Assembly: GCA_030706735.1 (NCBI GenBank)
Contig: JAUZNZ010000002.1
Location: forward strand, 124,001-188,000
Source of the DNA: Bacteroidota bacterium
GTDB taxonomy: Bacteria; Bacteroidota; Bacteroidia; Chitinophagales; Chitinophagaceae
Direction of reading: 5' to 3'
Length of the DNA: 64,000 nucleotides
Shown here: positions 1-8,175 of the stretch, piece by piece
Layout of the letters: every line of letters starts with the position of its first letter
Numbering within the stretch: position 1 is the stretch's first letter
Made by a program: the position numbers and the translations under genes
The notes under the pieces: generated by a model
The model's database searches: none
Told to the model about the DNA's origin: nothing
What the model saw: the letters and a program-made list of their open reading frames with translations, nothing else

Positions 1-88
1 CGGCCTGTTCCTTACCCTTTTTACCAAAGCGGCGCGACGGCCCCCCAGGACCGACCCCTCTTTTTCACCATCAACAACACCTTAAAAA

Positions 89-652
89 ATGGCATATATA
101 AATGTACCCGACGGAGTGCCGGGAATCAGGAGTCTGGTCATGTTCCGGCCCGAGACAGGCAAGCCTTTGTACGAACTCGCGCAGGTCTTGTTGCGGGGAC
201 CTTCTCCCCTGAGCCCGGCCGATCGGGAACTGATCGCGGCCTATGTCTCCCATCGTAACGAATGCGTCTTTTGCCGCAATAGCCACGCTGCCGCCGCTCG
301 TTGTTTGTACGGCGACGGCAAGGGTATCGTGGACGAATTGTTGAAGGATTCGGATCCCGGCCGGTTATCGGAGAAGATGCAGGCCCTCCTGCGCCTCGCG
401 GGCAAGGTACAGCGGGGAGGCAATCAGGTTACGCCTGATGATATTACGGCGGCGCATGCGGCCGGTGCTACTGATGTCGATATCCATGACACGGTACTTA
501 TCGCGGCAGCGTTCTCGATGTTCAACCGGTATGTCGACGGGCTCGCTAGTTATACCCCGGCTAACGAATCGGAATATGATGAAATGGGCAGGCGCATGAG
601 CCAAAATGGCTATGTTTTGCCTTCCAGGCCAACTCATTCAACTAACCAATAA
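89..652 (+). CDS. AhpD-like / carboxymuconolactone decarboxylase family protein (copy 1)
   Basis: First of three tandem paralogues of about 185 residues in the AhpD/carboxymuconolactone decarboxylase (CMD) fold, closest in style to the 'peroxidase-related enzyme' group. The signature is visible: Glu47, then CVFC (Cys59, Cys62) and His66, matching the spacing of the AhpD proton-relay Glu, redox Cys pair and distal His. The His normally inside the CxxC pair is Phe here. A second conserved block, HDTVLIAAAF followed by FNRYVDGL, closes the helical domain. No signal peptide, so probably cytoplasmic. By family, a thiol-disulfide peroxidase or reductase; the substrate is unknown. It begins a tight operon (10 nt to the next copy) that ends with a SusC/SusD pair. 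Upstream bases 1-88 contain no gene and no clear -7 box. Confidence 0.85.
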   Translation: MAYINVPDGVPGIRSLVMFRPETGKPLYELAQVLLRGPSPLSPADRELIAAYVSHRNECVFCRNSHAAAARCLYGDGKGIVDELLKDSDPGRLSEKMQALLRLAGKVQRGGNQVTPDDITAAHAAGATDVDIHDTVLIAAAFSMFNRYVDGLASYTPANESEYDEMGRRMSQNGYVLPSRPTHSTNQ

Positions 653-662
653 ATCATCTTAT

Positions 663-1214
663 ATGGCATACATCGATCTGCAAAACGACCTTCCCGGCAT
701 CAGGGGACCAATGGCCTATCGCCCCGATACCGGCAGAGCGTTAAATGTCCTGGCCGAGTTATTATTGCACGACGACGCCAATACGCTCAGTCGCGGGGAG
801 CGGGAGCTGATCGGAGCGTATGTTTCTTCCGAAAATGACTGTTTCTTTTGCCAGAATGTGCATGGCGCACTGGCGCAACACTATTTCGGCTGGGATATGC
901 CCTTTCTCGACTCCATTAAGAAGGATTACCTGTCGGCGCCGATCCCGGATAAACTCAAATCACTGTTATCCATCGCGGGCAGCGTTCGCAAAGGCGGTAA
1001 GTACGTGACATCGGAACAGATCGCCCACGCGAAGAGGCTGGGCGCCACGGACAGAGAGATCCATGATACCGTGCTGATTGCGGCGGCCTTCTGCATGTTC
1101 AACCGTTACGTGGACGGGTTGAATACCTGGGCGCCCCAGGACCGGCAGGTTTACGTGGACCGCGCGTCGATGCGGGCAAAAGACGGGTATGCCGATATGA
1201 ACCTGTATAAGTAA
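663..1214 (+). CDS. AhpD-like / carboxymuconolactone decarboxylase family protein (copy 2)
   Basis: Second tandem paralogue, 183 residues. The frame is open upstream to 606, but the ATG at 663 is chosen because it starts MAYIDL, aligning with MAYINV of copy 1, and because the extension would overlap copy 1. Active-site pattern: Glu48, Cys60-x-x-Cys63 (CFFC), His67, with Phe replacing the intra-CxxC His. The C-terminal block HDTVLIAAAFCMFNRYVDGL is nearly identical to the other copies. Same predicted role as copy 1: cytoplasmic thiol-based peroxidase or related chemistry, substrate unknown. 10 nt after copy 1 and 25 nt before copy 3, so almost certainly co-transcribed. Confidence 0.85.
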   Translation: MAYIDLQNDLPGIRGPMAYRPDTGRALNVLAELLLHDDANTLSRGERELIGAYVSSENDCFFCQNVHGALAQHYFGWDMPFLDSIKKDYLSAPIPDKLKSLLSIAGSVRKGGKYVTSEQIAHAKRLGATDREIHDTVLIAAAFCMFNRYVDGLNTWAPQDRQVYVDRASMRAKDGYADMNLYK

Positions 1215-1239
1215 TTTTTTCACTAAAACGATCTTTACC

Positions 1240-1809
1240 ATGCCTCATATTCTTGTTGACCTAAGCCTTCCCGGGATAAGGTCTTTAATGGCTTTCCGGC
1301 CAGAGACCGCCCAACCCATGTGCGACCTCGCGGAAGCGCTGCTGCGCGACACCGAAGGCCTGTCGCCCGTGGAACGGGAACTGATCGGGACCTACGTCTC
1401 CTACCTGAACGATTGTTTTTATTGTCACCATTCCCATGCCGCCGTAGCAGCTTGTTACCTGGATGGAAATACGGCCATTCCTGACGCGGTCAGAAAGGAT
1501 TTCAGCCGGGCCGACATATCGGATAAGCTAAAAGCCCTCTTGCAGATCGCCGCAAAAGTTCAACAGGGTGGGAAAGCGGTGCGTCCGGAAGATATTGAAA
1601 ATGCCAGGCGCCATGAGGCTACGGACCGGGAGATCCACGATACCGTGCTGATCGCCGCGGCATTTTGCATGTTCAACCGCTATGTCGACGGGCTCGCCAC
1701 CGTGGCGCCCACCGATATGAGCTCTTATCCTGTTCGCGCAAAACAGGTCGCGGAACAAGGCTATGGCAGCCATATCTATTCGAGCCGGCAACCCATAGCG
1801 ACCACATGA
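1240..1809 (+). CDS. AhpD-like / carboxymuconolactone decarboxylase family protein (copy 3)
   Basis: Third tandem paralogue, 189 residues. Glu47, CFYC (Cys59, Cys62) and His66 are in AhpD register; Tyr replaces the central His, and two extra His follow the second Cys (CHHSH). It shares PGIRSLMAFRPET with copy 1 and the HDTVLIAAAFCMFNRYVDGL block with copy 2, so the three arose by local duplication and have since diverged. AhpD-fold proteins are usually homo-oligomers; three linked paralogues could form a hetero-oligomer (inference). It is followed after 46 nt by the SusC-like receptor on the same strand with no terminator between. Confidence 0.85.
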   Translation: MPHILVDLSLPGIRSLMAFRPETAQPMCDLAEALLRDTEGLSPVERELIGTYVSYLNDCFYCHHSHAAVAACYLDGNTAIPDAVRKDFSRADISDKLKALLQIAAKVQQGGKAVRPEDIENARRHEATDREIHDTVLIAAAFCMFNRYVDGLATVAPTDMSSYPVRAKQVAEQGYGSHIYSSRQPIATT

Positions 1810-1855
1810 ACCGGCAAGGCCTGAAAAATTATTAATAACCAACTTATTAAAAGTC

Positions 1856-4810
1856 ATGAGAAAATTCATCTTTTTCATACAGTTCCTGCTGCCCGCCATG
1901 TTCATTCCGGCGGCTCTGTCAGCACAAAAGGCCATAACCGGAACGGTTATCGACCCGAGCGGAAGAGGCATACCCGCGGCCACTATTCTGATCAATCACA
2001 GTTCGCAGGGTACCAGCACCGATAACGACGGAAAATTCAAGTTGACCGTGCCGCCCGGCGCCGAATTGACTATCAGCTCGCTGGGTTTCCTGACTAAGAC
2101 CATCAGGGTCGGAAATGACGTTAACGATTTGACCATACGCCTGGAGCAGGACGTGGCGAGGCTCGATGAGATCGTGGTAACGGGTTTAAGCACGTCTATC
2201 AAAAGAAGAAATCTCGCCAATGCGGTGGCCACGGTGTCCGCCACCGAACTCAATGGAACGGCTCCAGCCCAAACGCTGGACGGAGCGCTGAACGGAAAGG
2301 TTCCCGGGGCCTATATCAACGCCAATACCGGCGCGCCGGGAGGCGGCACTTCGGTAAAATTAAGGGGTGTTACCTCAGTGTATGGCAATACGCAGCCTCT
2401 TTACGTGGTGGACGGCGTCTTCGTTGACAATACCGCTACGTCGGGTGGACTGAATGCCGTTACGAACGCGCTTGCAAACGGATCTATTACTTCGAACCAG
2501 GACAATCCGTCGAGCCGTATCGCCGATATTAATGCGGAGGATATCGAGAACGTCGAAATACTGAAGGGTGCATCTGCTGCCGCCATCTATGGCTCCAAAG
2601 CCGCCGCAGGCGTCGTGATCATCACGACAAAAAGAGGAAGGCCGGGAAGAACCAGGATCGTGGTTTCGCAGGACGTTGGATTCATTAAGGCCAGGAAACT
2701 CCTTGGCGTCCGGCAGTTCAATGCCCAACGGGCCGCCAGCCTTTCTTCGGACAGCCTGACCGGCGTGCACCTGGCGTCGGAATTTCAGTCGGCACAGGCG
2801 GCCGGCAAGATATACGATTATGAAAAGGAGGTTTTTGGCAATACCGGCTTTGCACGCAATACGCTGCTAAGCGTTAGCGGCGGGAATGAAAGAACGGGAT
2901 TTTATTTCTCTGCGGGACAAAAGGACGAAAGCGGGATCGTCAGAAATACCGGTTATCGCAACAGTAGCCTGCGTCTCAATGTCGATCACCGGATAAACGA
3001 CAACATCAAATTAAGCCTGAGCTCGAACTTCATCAATAGCTCGGCTGACCGGGGTTTAACCGGGAATGACAATGCCGGTGTTTCAACGGGTATTGCCCTC
3101 TCATCTACGCCGGGCTTTGCGGAATTGCACGCCGACCAGTTCGGGAATTATCCCAACAATCCTTTTGCTGCATCGAATCCGCTGCAAACCATCGCCCTGA
3201 TGCAGAATAATGAATCCGTTAACCGCTTTATCAATGGACTGGCTTTCGACGCCACTCTTCAAAAAAATGATCGCAGCCAGACCAGGCTCATTGCCAGGGG
3301 CGGGTTCGATTATTATGACCTCCAGACCAATGCATTGTTCCCCGCCAACCTCCAATTCCAGGCAGTGAATAAGGGCACATCGATCCAGGGTTCGACAAGC
3401 AACCTGAATATGAATGCCCTTTTTTCGCTGGTAAATACATTTACTCCTTCGGACAAGGTATCTCTTACGGCCTCCGCGGGTCTTACACAAGAGACAGGTG
3501 ATTATAATAACGTGTTGAATGCGGCCACGCAGGTGATTGCCGGGCAATCCAACATCAACCAGGCCGGGGCGCTGACCGCCACGCAGTTCAGGTCCAGGTT
3601 CCAGAACACCGGATATTTTGTACAGGAGGAGGCGACCCTTATCGACGCCATCGCCCTGACGGGCGGCATTCGTTTCGACCGTTCTTCGAACAACGGCGAT
3701 GCGGGAAAATTTTATGCATATCCAAAGGCAGGCCTGTCCTGGAACCTGACCCGCTCAGGAATCGTGAATGACGCAGGCTTTTTCGATAACCTGAAGGTCC
3801 GCGCCGCCTACGGTCAGGCCAATAATGTACCGGCATATGGAAGCAAGTTTACTTCCCTGGTCATTTCCAATATTGCAGGCTTACCTGGCTCCCTTATCGA
3901 TATCCAGGAAGGTCAGCCCGGTATTAAGCCCGAAAGGCAAACGGAGTTCGAGACCGGCGTCGATTTCAGCTTTTTGAAAGGCGCCGTGAGCATCGAAGCC
4001 ACCTACTATGACAAAAATGTCTACGATTTCCTGATGCTAAGTAACGTGCCGTCCTCTTCCGGGTTTTCCACAAAATGGGTGAATGCCGGCAACCTGCGTA
4101 ATCGAGGCGTAGAGATCGGGTTGAATGCACGTCCGATAGCAAACAGGCTCATCACCTGGAATACCTCCGTTAATTTCTGGCTCAACAGGTCGTTGGTTAC
4201 CAGGTTGACCATACCGCCAACACCCCAGGGTTCCTTCGGTTACGTCCTGGGCACCTTCCAGATCGAACAGGGCAAGTCCGCGACCCAAATCATCGGCCTC
4301 GGTGGCCCTGGCGGAAGTATTGCTAAATGGGGAGATGCCGAACCTAAATTCCAGTTGAACACTTATAACGAGATTAGCTTCAATAACAAGCTTAGCCTGC
4401 GTTTCCTGATCCACGTCAAGGCGGGAGGAGAGAACGTAAACCTGACAAACCTGGAAAATGATTTCGGAGGTACGAGCGCCGACTATGATAAGGTGACCAA
4501 TAAATTGAATCTGCCGGATGCCATCTATCGCATTACGCAGATCGGCGTTAGCGCGCAGGAATTTGTACAGAATTCCGGCTATGTGAGATTGAGGGAGGCC
4601 GGCCTCTATTATACATTCAACAGGCTGCCCGTTCATGGCATTACCGCTCTTAAGATCGGCGTATCGTTGAACAATTTCGTGACGATCACGAAATACAAAT
4701 CATATGATCCCGAGGTATCAAACTTCGGTACCGGGTTCTCGAGCGGCGTCGACGTGGATCCTTATCCGGCAACCAAACGAGCCGATCTTCACCTTTCCCT
4801 GGAATTTTAA
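1856..4810 (+). CDS. SusC/RagA-family TonB-linked outer membrane receptor
   Basis: A 984-residue outer membrane importer. Residues 1-23 form a signal peptide ending LSA; about 25-100 is a carboxypeptidase-regulatory-like beta-sandwich (ITGTVIDPSGRGIPAATI); a plug domain follows from about 105 (LDEIVVTG, LRGVTSVYG, PLYVVDGV, VEILKGASAAAIYGSKAAAGVVIITTK); the rest is a 22-strand-type barrel ending in an aromatic beta-signal (LHLSLEF). SusC proteins pair with a SusD lid lipoprotein to import oligosaccharides, peptides or other large nutrients using TonB/ExbBD energy. The SusD partner is 11 nt downstream. Unusually, the partner enzymes are three AhpD-like proteins rather than glycosidases, and no SusR, hybrid sensor or ECF/anti-sigma pair adjoins. 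Substrate cannot be told from sequence. Confidence 0.95.
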   Translation: MRKFIFFIQFLLPAMFIPAALSAQKAITGTVIDPSGRGIPAATILINHSSQGTSTDNDGKFKLTVPPGAELTISSLGFLTKTIRVGNDVNDLTIRLEQDVARLDEIVVTGLSTSIKRRNLANAVATVSATELNGTAPAQTLDGALNGKVPGAYINANTGAPGGGTSVKLRGVTSVYGNTQPLYVVDGVFVDNTATSGGLNAVTNALANGSITSNQDNPSSRIADINAEDIENVEILKGASAAAIYGSKAAAGVVIITTKRGRPGRTRIVVSQDVGFIKARKLLGVRQFNAQRAASLSSDSLTGVHLASEFQSAQAAGKIYDYEKEVFGNTGFARNTLLSVSGGNERTGFYFSAGQKDESGIVRNTGYRNSSLRLNVDHRINDNIKLSLSSNFINSSADRGLTGNDNAGVSTGIALSSTPGFAELHADQFGNYPNNPFAASNPLQTIALMQNNESVNRFINGLAFDATLQKNDRSQTRLIARGGFDYYDLQTNALFPANLQFQAVNKGTSIQGSTSNLNMNALFSLVNTFTPSDKVSLTASAGLTQETGDYNNVLNAATQVIAGQSNINQAGALTATQFRSRFQNTGYFVQEEATLIDAIALTGGIRFDRSSNNGDAGKFYAYPKAGLSWNLTRSGIVNDAGFFDNLKVRAAYGQANNVPAYGSKFTSLVISNIAGLPGSLIDIQEGQPGIKPERQTEFETGVDFSFLKGAVSIEATYYDKNVYDFLMLSNVPSSSGFSTKWVNAGNLRNRGVEIGLNARPIANRLITWNTSVNFWLNRSLVTRLTIPPTPQGSFGYVLGTFQIEQGKSATQIIGLGGPGGSIAKWGDAEPKFQLNTYNEISFNNKLSLRFLIHVKAGGENVNLTNLENDFGGTSADYDKVTNKLNLPDAIYRITQIGVSAQEFVQNSGYVRLREAGLYYTFNRLPVHGITALKIGVSLNNFVTITKYKSYDPEVSNFGTGFSSGVDVDPYPATKRADLHLSLEF

Positions 4811-4821
4811 AACCTTTAGAC

Positions 4822-6129
4822 ATGAAATTACATCGCTATATAACGAATATTCTTGCGGGCCTGGCATTGGCGGCCACCTTCGTCTCTTGTAAGAAGGATT
4901 ATGGCAACCTCAATAGCCCAACCGTAGAGAGCTTCCTGGCGAACGCCTCCGCCAGCGAATTGAACAATCTGGTCAGCGGCACGGAATCCGGCATGCGCTT
5001 TAACCTGGCCCTTTATCTGGATGATGTTGGCACTATTGGCCGCGAGGTATACCGCTTCTCCGCGTCCGAACCCCGGTATGTGTCGGACCTGTTGGGTGCA
5101 TCAAACGCCGTGCTGAGCAACAGCAATTTTTACATTACCAACCCCTGGGCTTCGCGTTACCGTGTCGTCAAAAATTGCAACCTTTTGCAGGATGCCGCCA
5201 CCCACTCTACGCTCATCAGTACGGCTCAACGGAATGGCTATATCGGGTTTGCACGTACCATCAAGGCTTACCAATTGTTGCTGAATCTGAACCTCACAGA
5301 CTCCAATGGTATCCGAATCGTGGTGAACGATCCTGACAAACTGGGCGGTTTCGTGTCTTATGACAATGCCCTCACAGCTATTACAGGCATCCTGGATTCT
5401 GCCAAAACGGACCTTGGAAATGCCAGCATCGCTTTTTCCCTGTCTCCCGGATTTAATGGATTTAGTGATGCGGCAGGATTACTCCAGTTCAACCGGGCAT
5501 TGGCCGCCCGCGTGGCCATCTATGCAAAACAGTGGTCTGCTGCTCTTACCGATCTGGGAGGATCGTTTTTCGATCTCAATAAGGATTTTAACCTGGGCGT
5601 CTATCACGTATTCGGGAATGGCTCCGGGGATCAATTGAATCCGATGTTCATACCGCAACTTTCCAGCGGGGAGGTGCGGGTGGCTCATCCCTCCTTTGCC
5701 ACGGATATCCAGCCATCTGACGATCGGATATCCAAGGCTACATTGCGACCGCCCGCATCACTGGATGGGCTCAACAGCAACCGGGATGTTTGGGTCTATA
5801 CCTCCAGCACGGCTCCGGCGGCGATCATCCGGAACGAAGAATTGATCCTTATCTACGCGGAAGCAAATATTCAGACCAATCAACTGGCCACGGCAGTGAG
5901 CGCTCTGAATGTGATCCGGCAGGGCCATCATCTTCCAGCCTACGGCGGTCCCGTAACACAGGGCAGCCTGATCACGGAATTGCTCTATGAGCGGAGATAC
6001 TCGCTGTATTACGAAGGGCACCGCTGGATAGACATGCGCAGGTATGGCCTGTTGGGCCAGTTGCCCATTGACCGTCCAGGGGATGACGTCTGGTCCGAAT
6101 TTCCTTTGCCCGTATCGGAGCAACCCTAG
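4822..6129 (+). CDS. RagB/SusD-family nutrient-binding lipoprotein
   Basis: 435-residue outer-surface lipoprotein. The signal peptide ends in lipobox FVSC with lipidated Cys23 followed by KKD, a typical Bacteroidota surface-export-like context. The body is helical with the SusD TPR-like layout, and the C-terminus holds the family hallmark around LLYERRYSLYYEGHRWIDMRRYG. It acts as the substrate-binding lid on the SusC-like barrel encoded 11 nt upstream. At 435 residues it is shorter than many SusD proteins (about 500), nearer the compact subgroup. It ends the operon; a strong terminator follows at 6154. Confidence 0.93.
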   Translation: MKLHRYITNILAGLALAATFVSCKKDYGNLNSPTVESFLANASASELNNLVSGTESGMRFNLALYLDDVGTIGREVYRFSASEPRYVSDLLGASNAVLSNSNFYITNPWASRYRVVKNCNLLQDAATHSTLISTAQRNGYIGFARTIKAYQLLLNLNLTDSNGIRIVVNDPDKLGGFVSYDNALTAITGILDSAKTDLGNASIAFSLSPGFNGFSDAAGLLQFNRALAARVAIYAKQWSAALTDLGGSFFDLNKDFNLGVYHVFGNGSGDQLNPMFIPQLSSGEVRVAHPSFATDIQPSDDRISKATLRPPASLDGLNSNRDVWVYTSSTAPAAIIRNEELILIYAEANIQTNQLATAVSALNVIRQGHHLPAYGGPVTQGSLITELLYERRYSLYYEGHRWIDMRRYGLLGQLPIDRPGDDVWSEFPLPVSEQP

Positions 6130-6153
6130 TGATTTGGATTCCTTATAATACCT

Positions 6154-6183
6154 GGCCCTTGCAACGCATGCAAGGGCCTTTTT
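6154..6183 (+). terminator. Rho-independent terminator of the AhpD-SusCD operon
   Basis: A perfect 10-bp stem (GGCCCTTGCA pairing with TGCAAGGGCC, 6154-6163 with 6169-6178), a 5-nt loop, then five T residues. It lies 24 nt after the SusD stop and closes the operon. It also faces the convergent Rieske gene. Confidence 0.92.
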
Positions 6184-6198
6184 GGCTCATTCACCAAT

Positions 6199-6630
6199 TC
6201 ACGACTTCAGCTGAATGGTCAATTGACCCTGACCGATGGTTACCGGATAGGTTTTCAGGGTTCGTTCGGCAGGACCCCTGGCTACCCGTCCATCGGGGTA
6301 GAATGTGCTTCCATGCAGATTACATGAATAACCGCCACGGGACGCCGTCAACGGATTGTCCTGGTGTGTGCATTTCAGCAGGAGCGCGGAATAAGTCTGA
6401 TCATCCTTCTTCCGCACGGCAATCGCATAGTACCATCCTTTCGGTCTCACCAGCTGTAAAGGAGACTTGTCGAAAGCGGTTAAAGGAACGGAGACCTCGC
6501 CATGGCTGATCTCGGCTTGCATGACAGGGAATGTGCCCGGTCCGCAGCCGCTGAGACCGGGTAGGATTAGGCCCGCCGCCAGGTACATGCAGGCATTGCA
6601 GGATGAACGTAGGAATTTTCTGCGTTCCAT
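6199..6630 (-). CDS. Rieske [2Fe-2S] lipoprotein with Tat-like signal
   Basis: 143 residues. The N-terminus MERRKFLRSS carries a twin-arginine motif (Arg3-Arg4) and a lipobox LSGC with candidate lipid Cys29, so it is probably exported folded and membrane anchored. Rieske cluster ligands are visible as Cys87-x-His89 (CTH) and Cys103-x-x-His106 (CNLH), followed by GSTFYPDGRV as in small Rieske proteins. By family it transfers electrons in the periplasm. It starts 3 nt after the stop of the upstream porin-like gene, so the two are co-transcribed. No oxygenase, cytochrome b or oxidase partner is nearby, leaving its redox partner unknown. Confidence 0.88.
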   Translation of the reverse strand: MERRKFLRSSCNACMYLAAGLILPGLSGCGPGTFPVMQAEISHGEVSVPLTAFDKSPLQLVRPKGWYYAIAVRKKDDQTYSALLLKCTHQDNPLTASRGGYSCNLHGSTFYPDGRVARGPAERTLKTYPVTIGQGQLTIQLKS

Positions 6631-6633
6631 GGG

Positions 6634-7911
6634 TTAAAAGGAATATCCGATGCCGAGGTTCAGGAATTGGTCATTCTGGCGGTAGGGCCGGGCATTCGGC
6701 GGCAGATTGATAACCAGCGCAGCGTTTTGAGGCCCGGTATGCAATAATCTTACATCGGCCTTGATGACCACGTTGGGAATGGGCAAATAGCCGATTCCCG
6801 CGATGAGTTGCGTCTGTTTCAGGGTCCCGTCATATTGGTCGTCCTGTTTTTGCAGGTCCGACAGGCCCGAATTCAAGTCGAGGGCTTCCATCCGTACAAA
6901 GCTGACGAGTTGTTGCGTCATTTGCCGCCGATGCAGCCAGTCATAGGCTAGTTCCGCATAGCCTCCCCACATGCCTGAAGCGATATTGCTGCCGTAATCG
7001 CTGTATATCTTGTCTGCGCCCGGATAGGCGATATAGGCGAACAGGGCCTTGGCCGACCAACCCGCATGGGCGTATTGCATGTCCCCCTCGCCTAGGTATA
7101 ACGGCGTACCGAACGCCCCGCTTTCCAATCCGACATGGAGACTGTCCGCGCCGCCTTTGCTCAGGCCGACGGTCCCGCCGAAGTAACCCGATGCCTGGAA
7201 CTTGAAGTCCCCGGCCAGATATTGCACTGACGCCGTAAGGGCCAGGTTATTGGCCATGGCGTTGCTGCCCTCCGCGCGACCCTCGCGGATACCGCTCCCA
7301 TGTTCGAAACCGGCGCTGTTCAACCCGTTTACGACCGCGACGGAATAATTGAGCGGCAGCCGGTCAGATGAACCGTAAAATCCAATGCCCAGCTCCCGCC
7401 AGGTGGCCGGAATAACGACCGTTTCCACGATGGGTCGTTCGACGCCATTGAAGTTCGGGGGCAGGTGATTTTCATTCAGGATACCGATCCGGGGGACGAA
7501 CAACCCGGCGACCAGGTATTGCCTGGGGTTCAGATTGAACCGCAGATAGGCCTGCTCCATGGAAACCTCGCCGGAACCATCCTCCCCGGAAGCTACCTTG
7601 GCATTTTCCACTTCCAGCTCGGAAAAGAAGGCGATCCGCTCATTGAATTGATGCCCAACGAACAGCACTGCCCGTTCCAGGGTCATCGTCGATTGCTGCG
7701 CATTGACGTCCCGCTGATAAAAGGCGCTCCCATAGCCGGAAATCACCGTCCTGTTCTTCGGGGCACTACGATTCAATGAATCCTCAGGGCTGATCATCAG
7801 CTTTTGAGCCGGGGTCTGGTAGGACTGCGCACCGGCGCCGGCCCCCGCCATGCAGACCGTTAGCAGGCAGCTTGCCATGCGGATGGCATAGTTTGTGTAT
7901 TTTTTTTCCAT
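6634..7911 (-). CDS. Porin-like outer membrane beta-barrel protein
   Basis: 425 residues with a signal peptide (about residues 1-29, ending AGAGAQ) and alternating hydrophobic/polar strands throughout, ending in an aromatic beta-signal (LNLGIGYSF). The stretch with FFSELEVENAK, MEQAYLRFNL and LVAGLFVPRIGILNENH resembles Bacteroidota porins of the phosphate-selective porin O/P type. It would form a passive channel or cofactor-free outer membrane conduit; the solute is unknown. It is the first gene of a two-gene operon with the Rieske lipoprotein, suggesting a shared periplasmic redox or uptake role (inference). Confidence 0.75.
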   Translation of the reverse strand: MEKKYTNYAIRMASCLLTVCMAGAGAGAQSYQTPAQKLMISPEDSLNRSAPKNRTVISGYGSAFYQRDVNAQQSTMTLERAVLFVGHQFNERIAFFSELEVENAKVASGEDGSGEVSMEQAYLRFNLNPRQYLVAGLFVPRIGILNENHLPPNFNGVERPIVETVVIPATWRELGIGFYGSSDRLPLNYSVAVVNGLNSAGFEHGSGIREGRAEGSNAMANNLALTASVQYLAGDFKFQASGYFGGTVGLSKGGADSLHVGLESGAFGTPLYLGEGDMQYAHAGWSAKALFAYIAYPGADKIYSDYGSNIASGMWGGYAELAYDWLHRRQMTQQLVSFVRMEALDLNSGLSDLQKQDDQYDGTLKQTQLIAGIGYLPIPNVVIKADVRLLHTGPQNAALVINLPPNARPYRQNDQFLNLGIGYSF

Positions 7912-7990
7912 ACCGCAAAAGAAGAATTAAGCCCAGTTAGGAGCCTCCCGGATCGGGAAAAACCTTTATTAGTTCGGGAAAAATGATTTT

Positions 7991-8022
7991 TTTGGCCCGC
8001 AGGGCAATATATCTTACCTTTG
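7991..8022 (+). promoter_or_regulatory. Bacteroidota-type promoter for the initiator tRNA
   Basis: TTTG at 7991-7994, exactly 20 nt, then TACCTTTG at 8015-8022. This matches the Bacteroidota sigma consensus TTG-N19-21-TAnnTTTG. Transcription would start a few bases before the tRNA at 8033, as expected for a tRNA gene. Confidence 0.8.
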
Positions 8023-8032
8023 CGCTCCACAT

Positions 8033-8104
<72 letters not shown>

Positions 8105-8128
8105 CAAACCTCGCAGGAGGAACAGGCA

Positions 8129-8152
8129 GTCCCGCCACAAGCGGGACTTTTT
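8129..8152 (+). terminator. Terminator after tRNA-fMet
   Basis: A 7-bp perfect stem (GTCCCGC with GCGGGAC), loop CACAA, then five T residues. It separates the tRNA transcript from era. Confidence 0.88.
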
Positions 8153-8157
8153 ATTTA

Positions 8158-8165
8158 TACCTTTG
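8158..8165 (+). promoter_or_regulatory. -7 box (TACCTTTG) before era
   Basis: Exact TAnnTTTG match 10 nt before the era ATG. No clear TTG is seen 19-21 nt upstream, where the tRNA terminator stem lies. Predicts a 5-prime leader of only a few bases. Confidence 0.55.
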
Positions 8166-8175
8166 CCCGGATGTT

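Noticed and set aside
6129-6509. 126-codon frame on the plus strand
   Set aside because: Entirely antisense to the Rieske gene and across the terminator; shadow frame.
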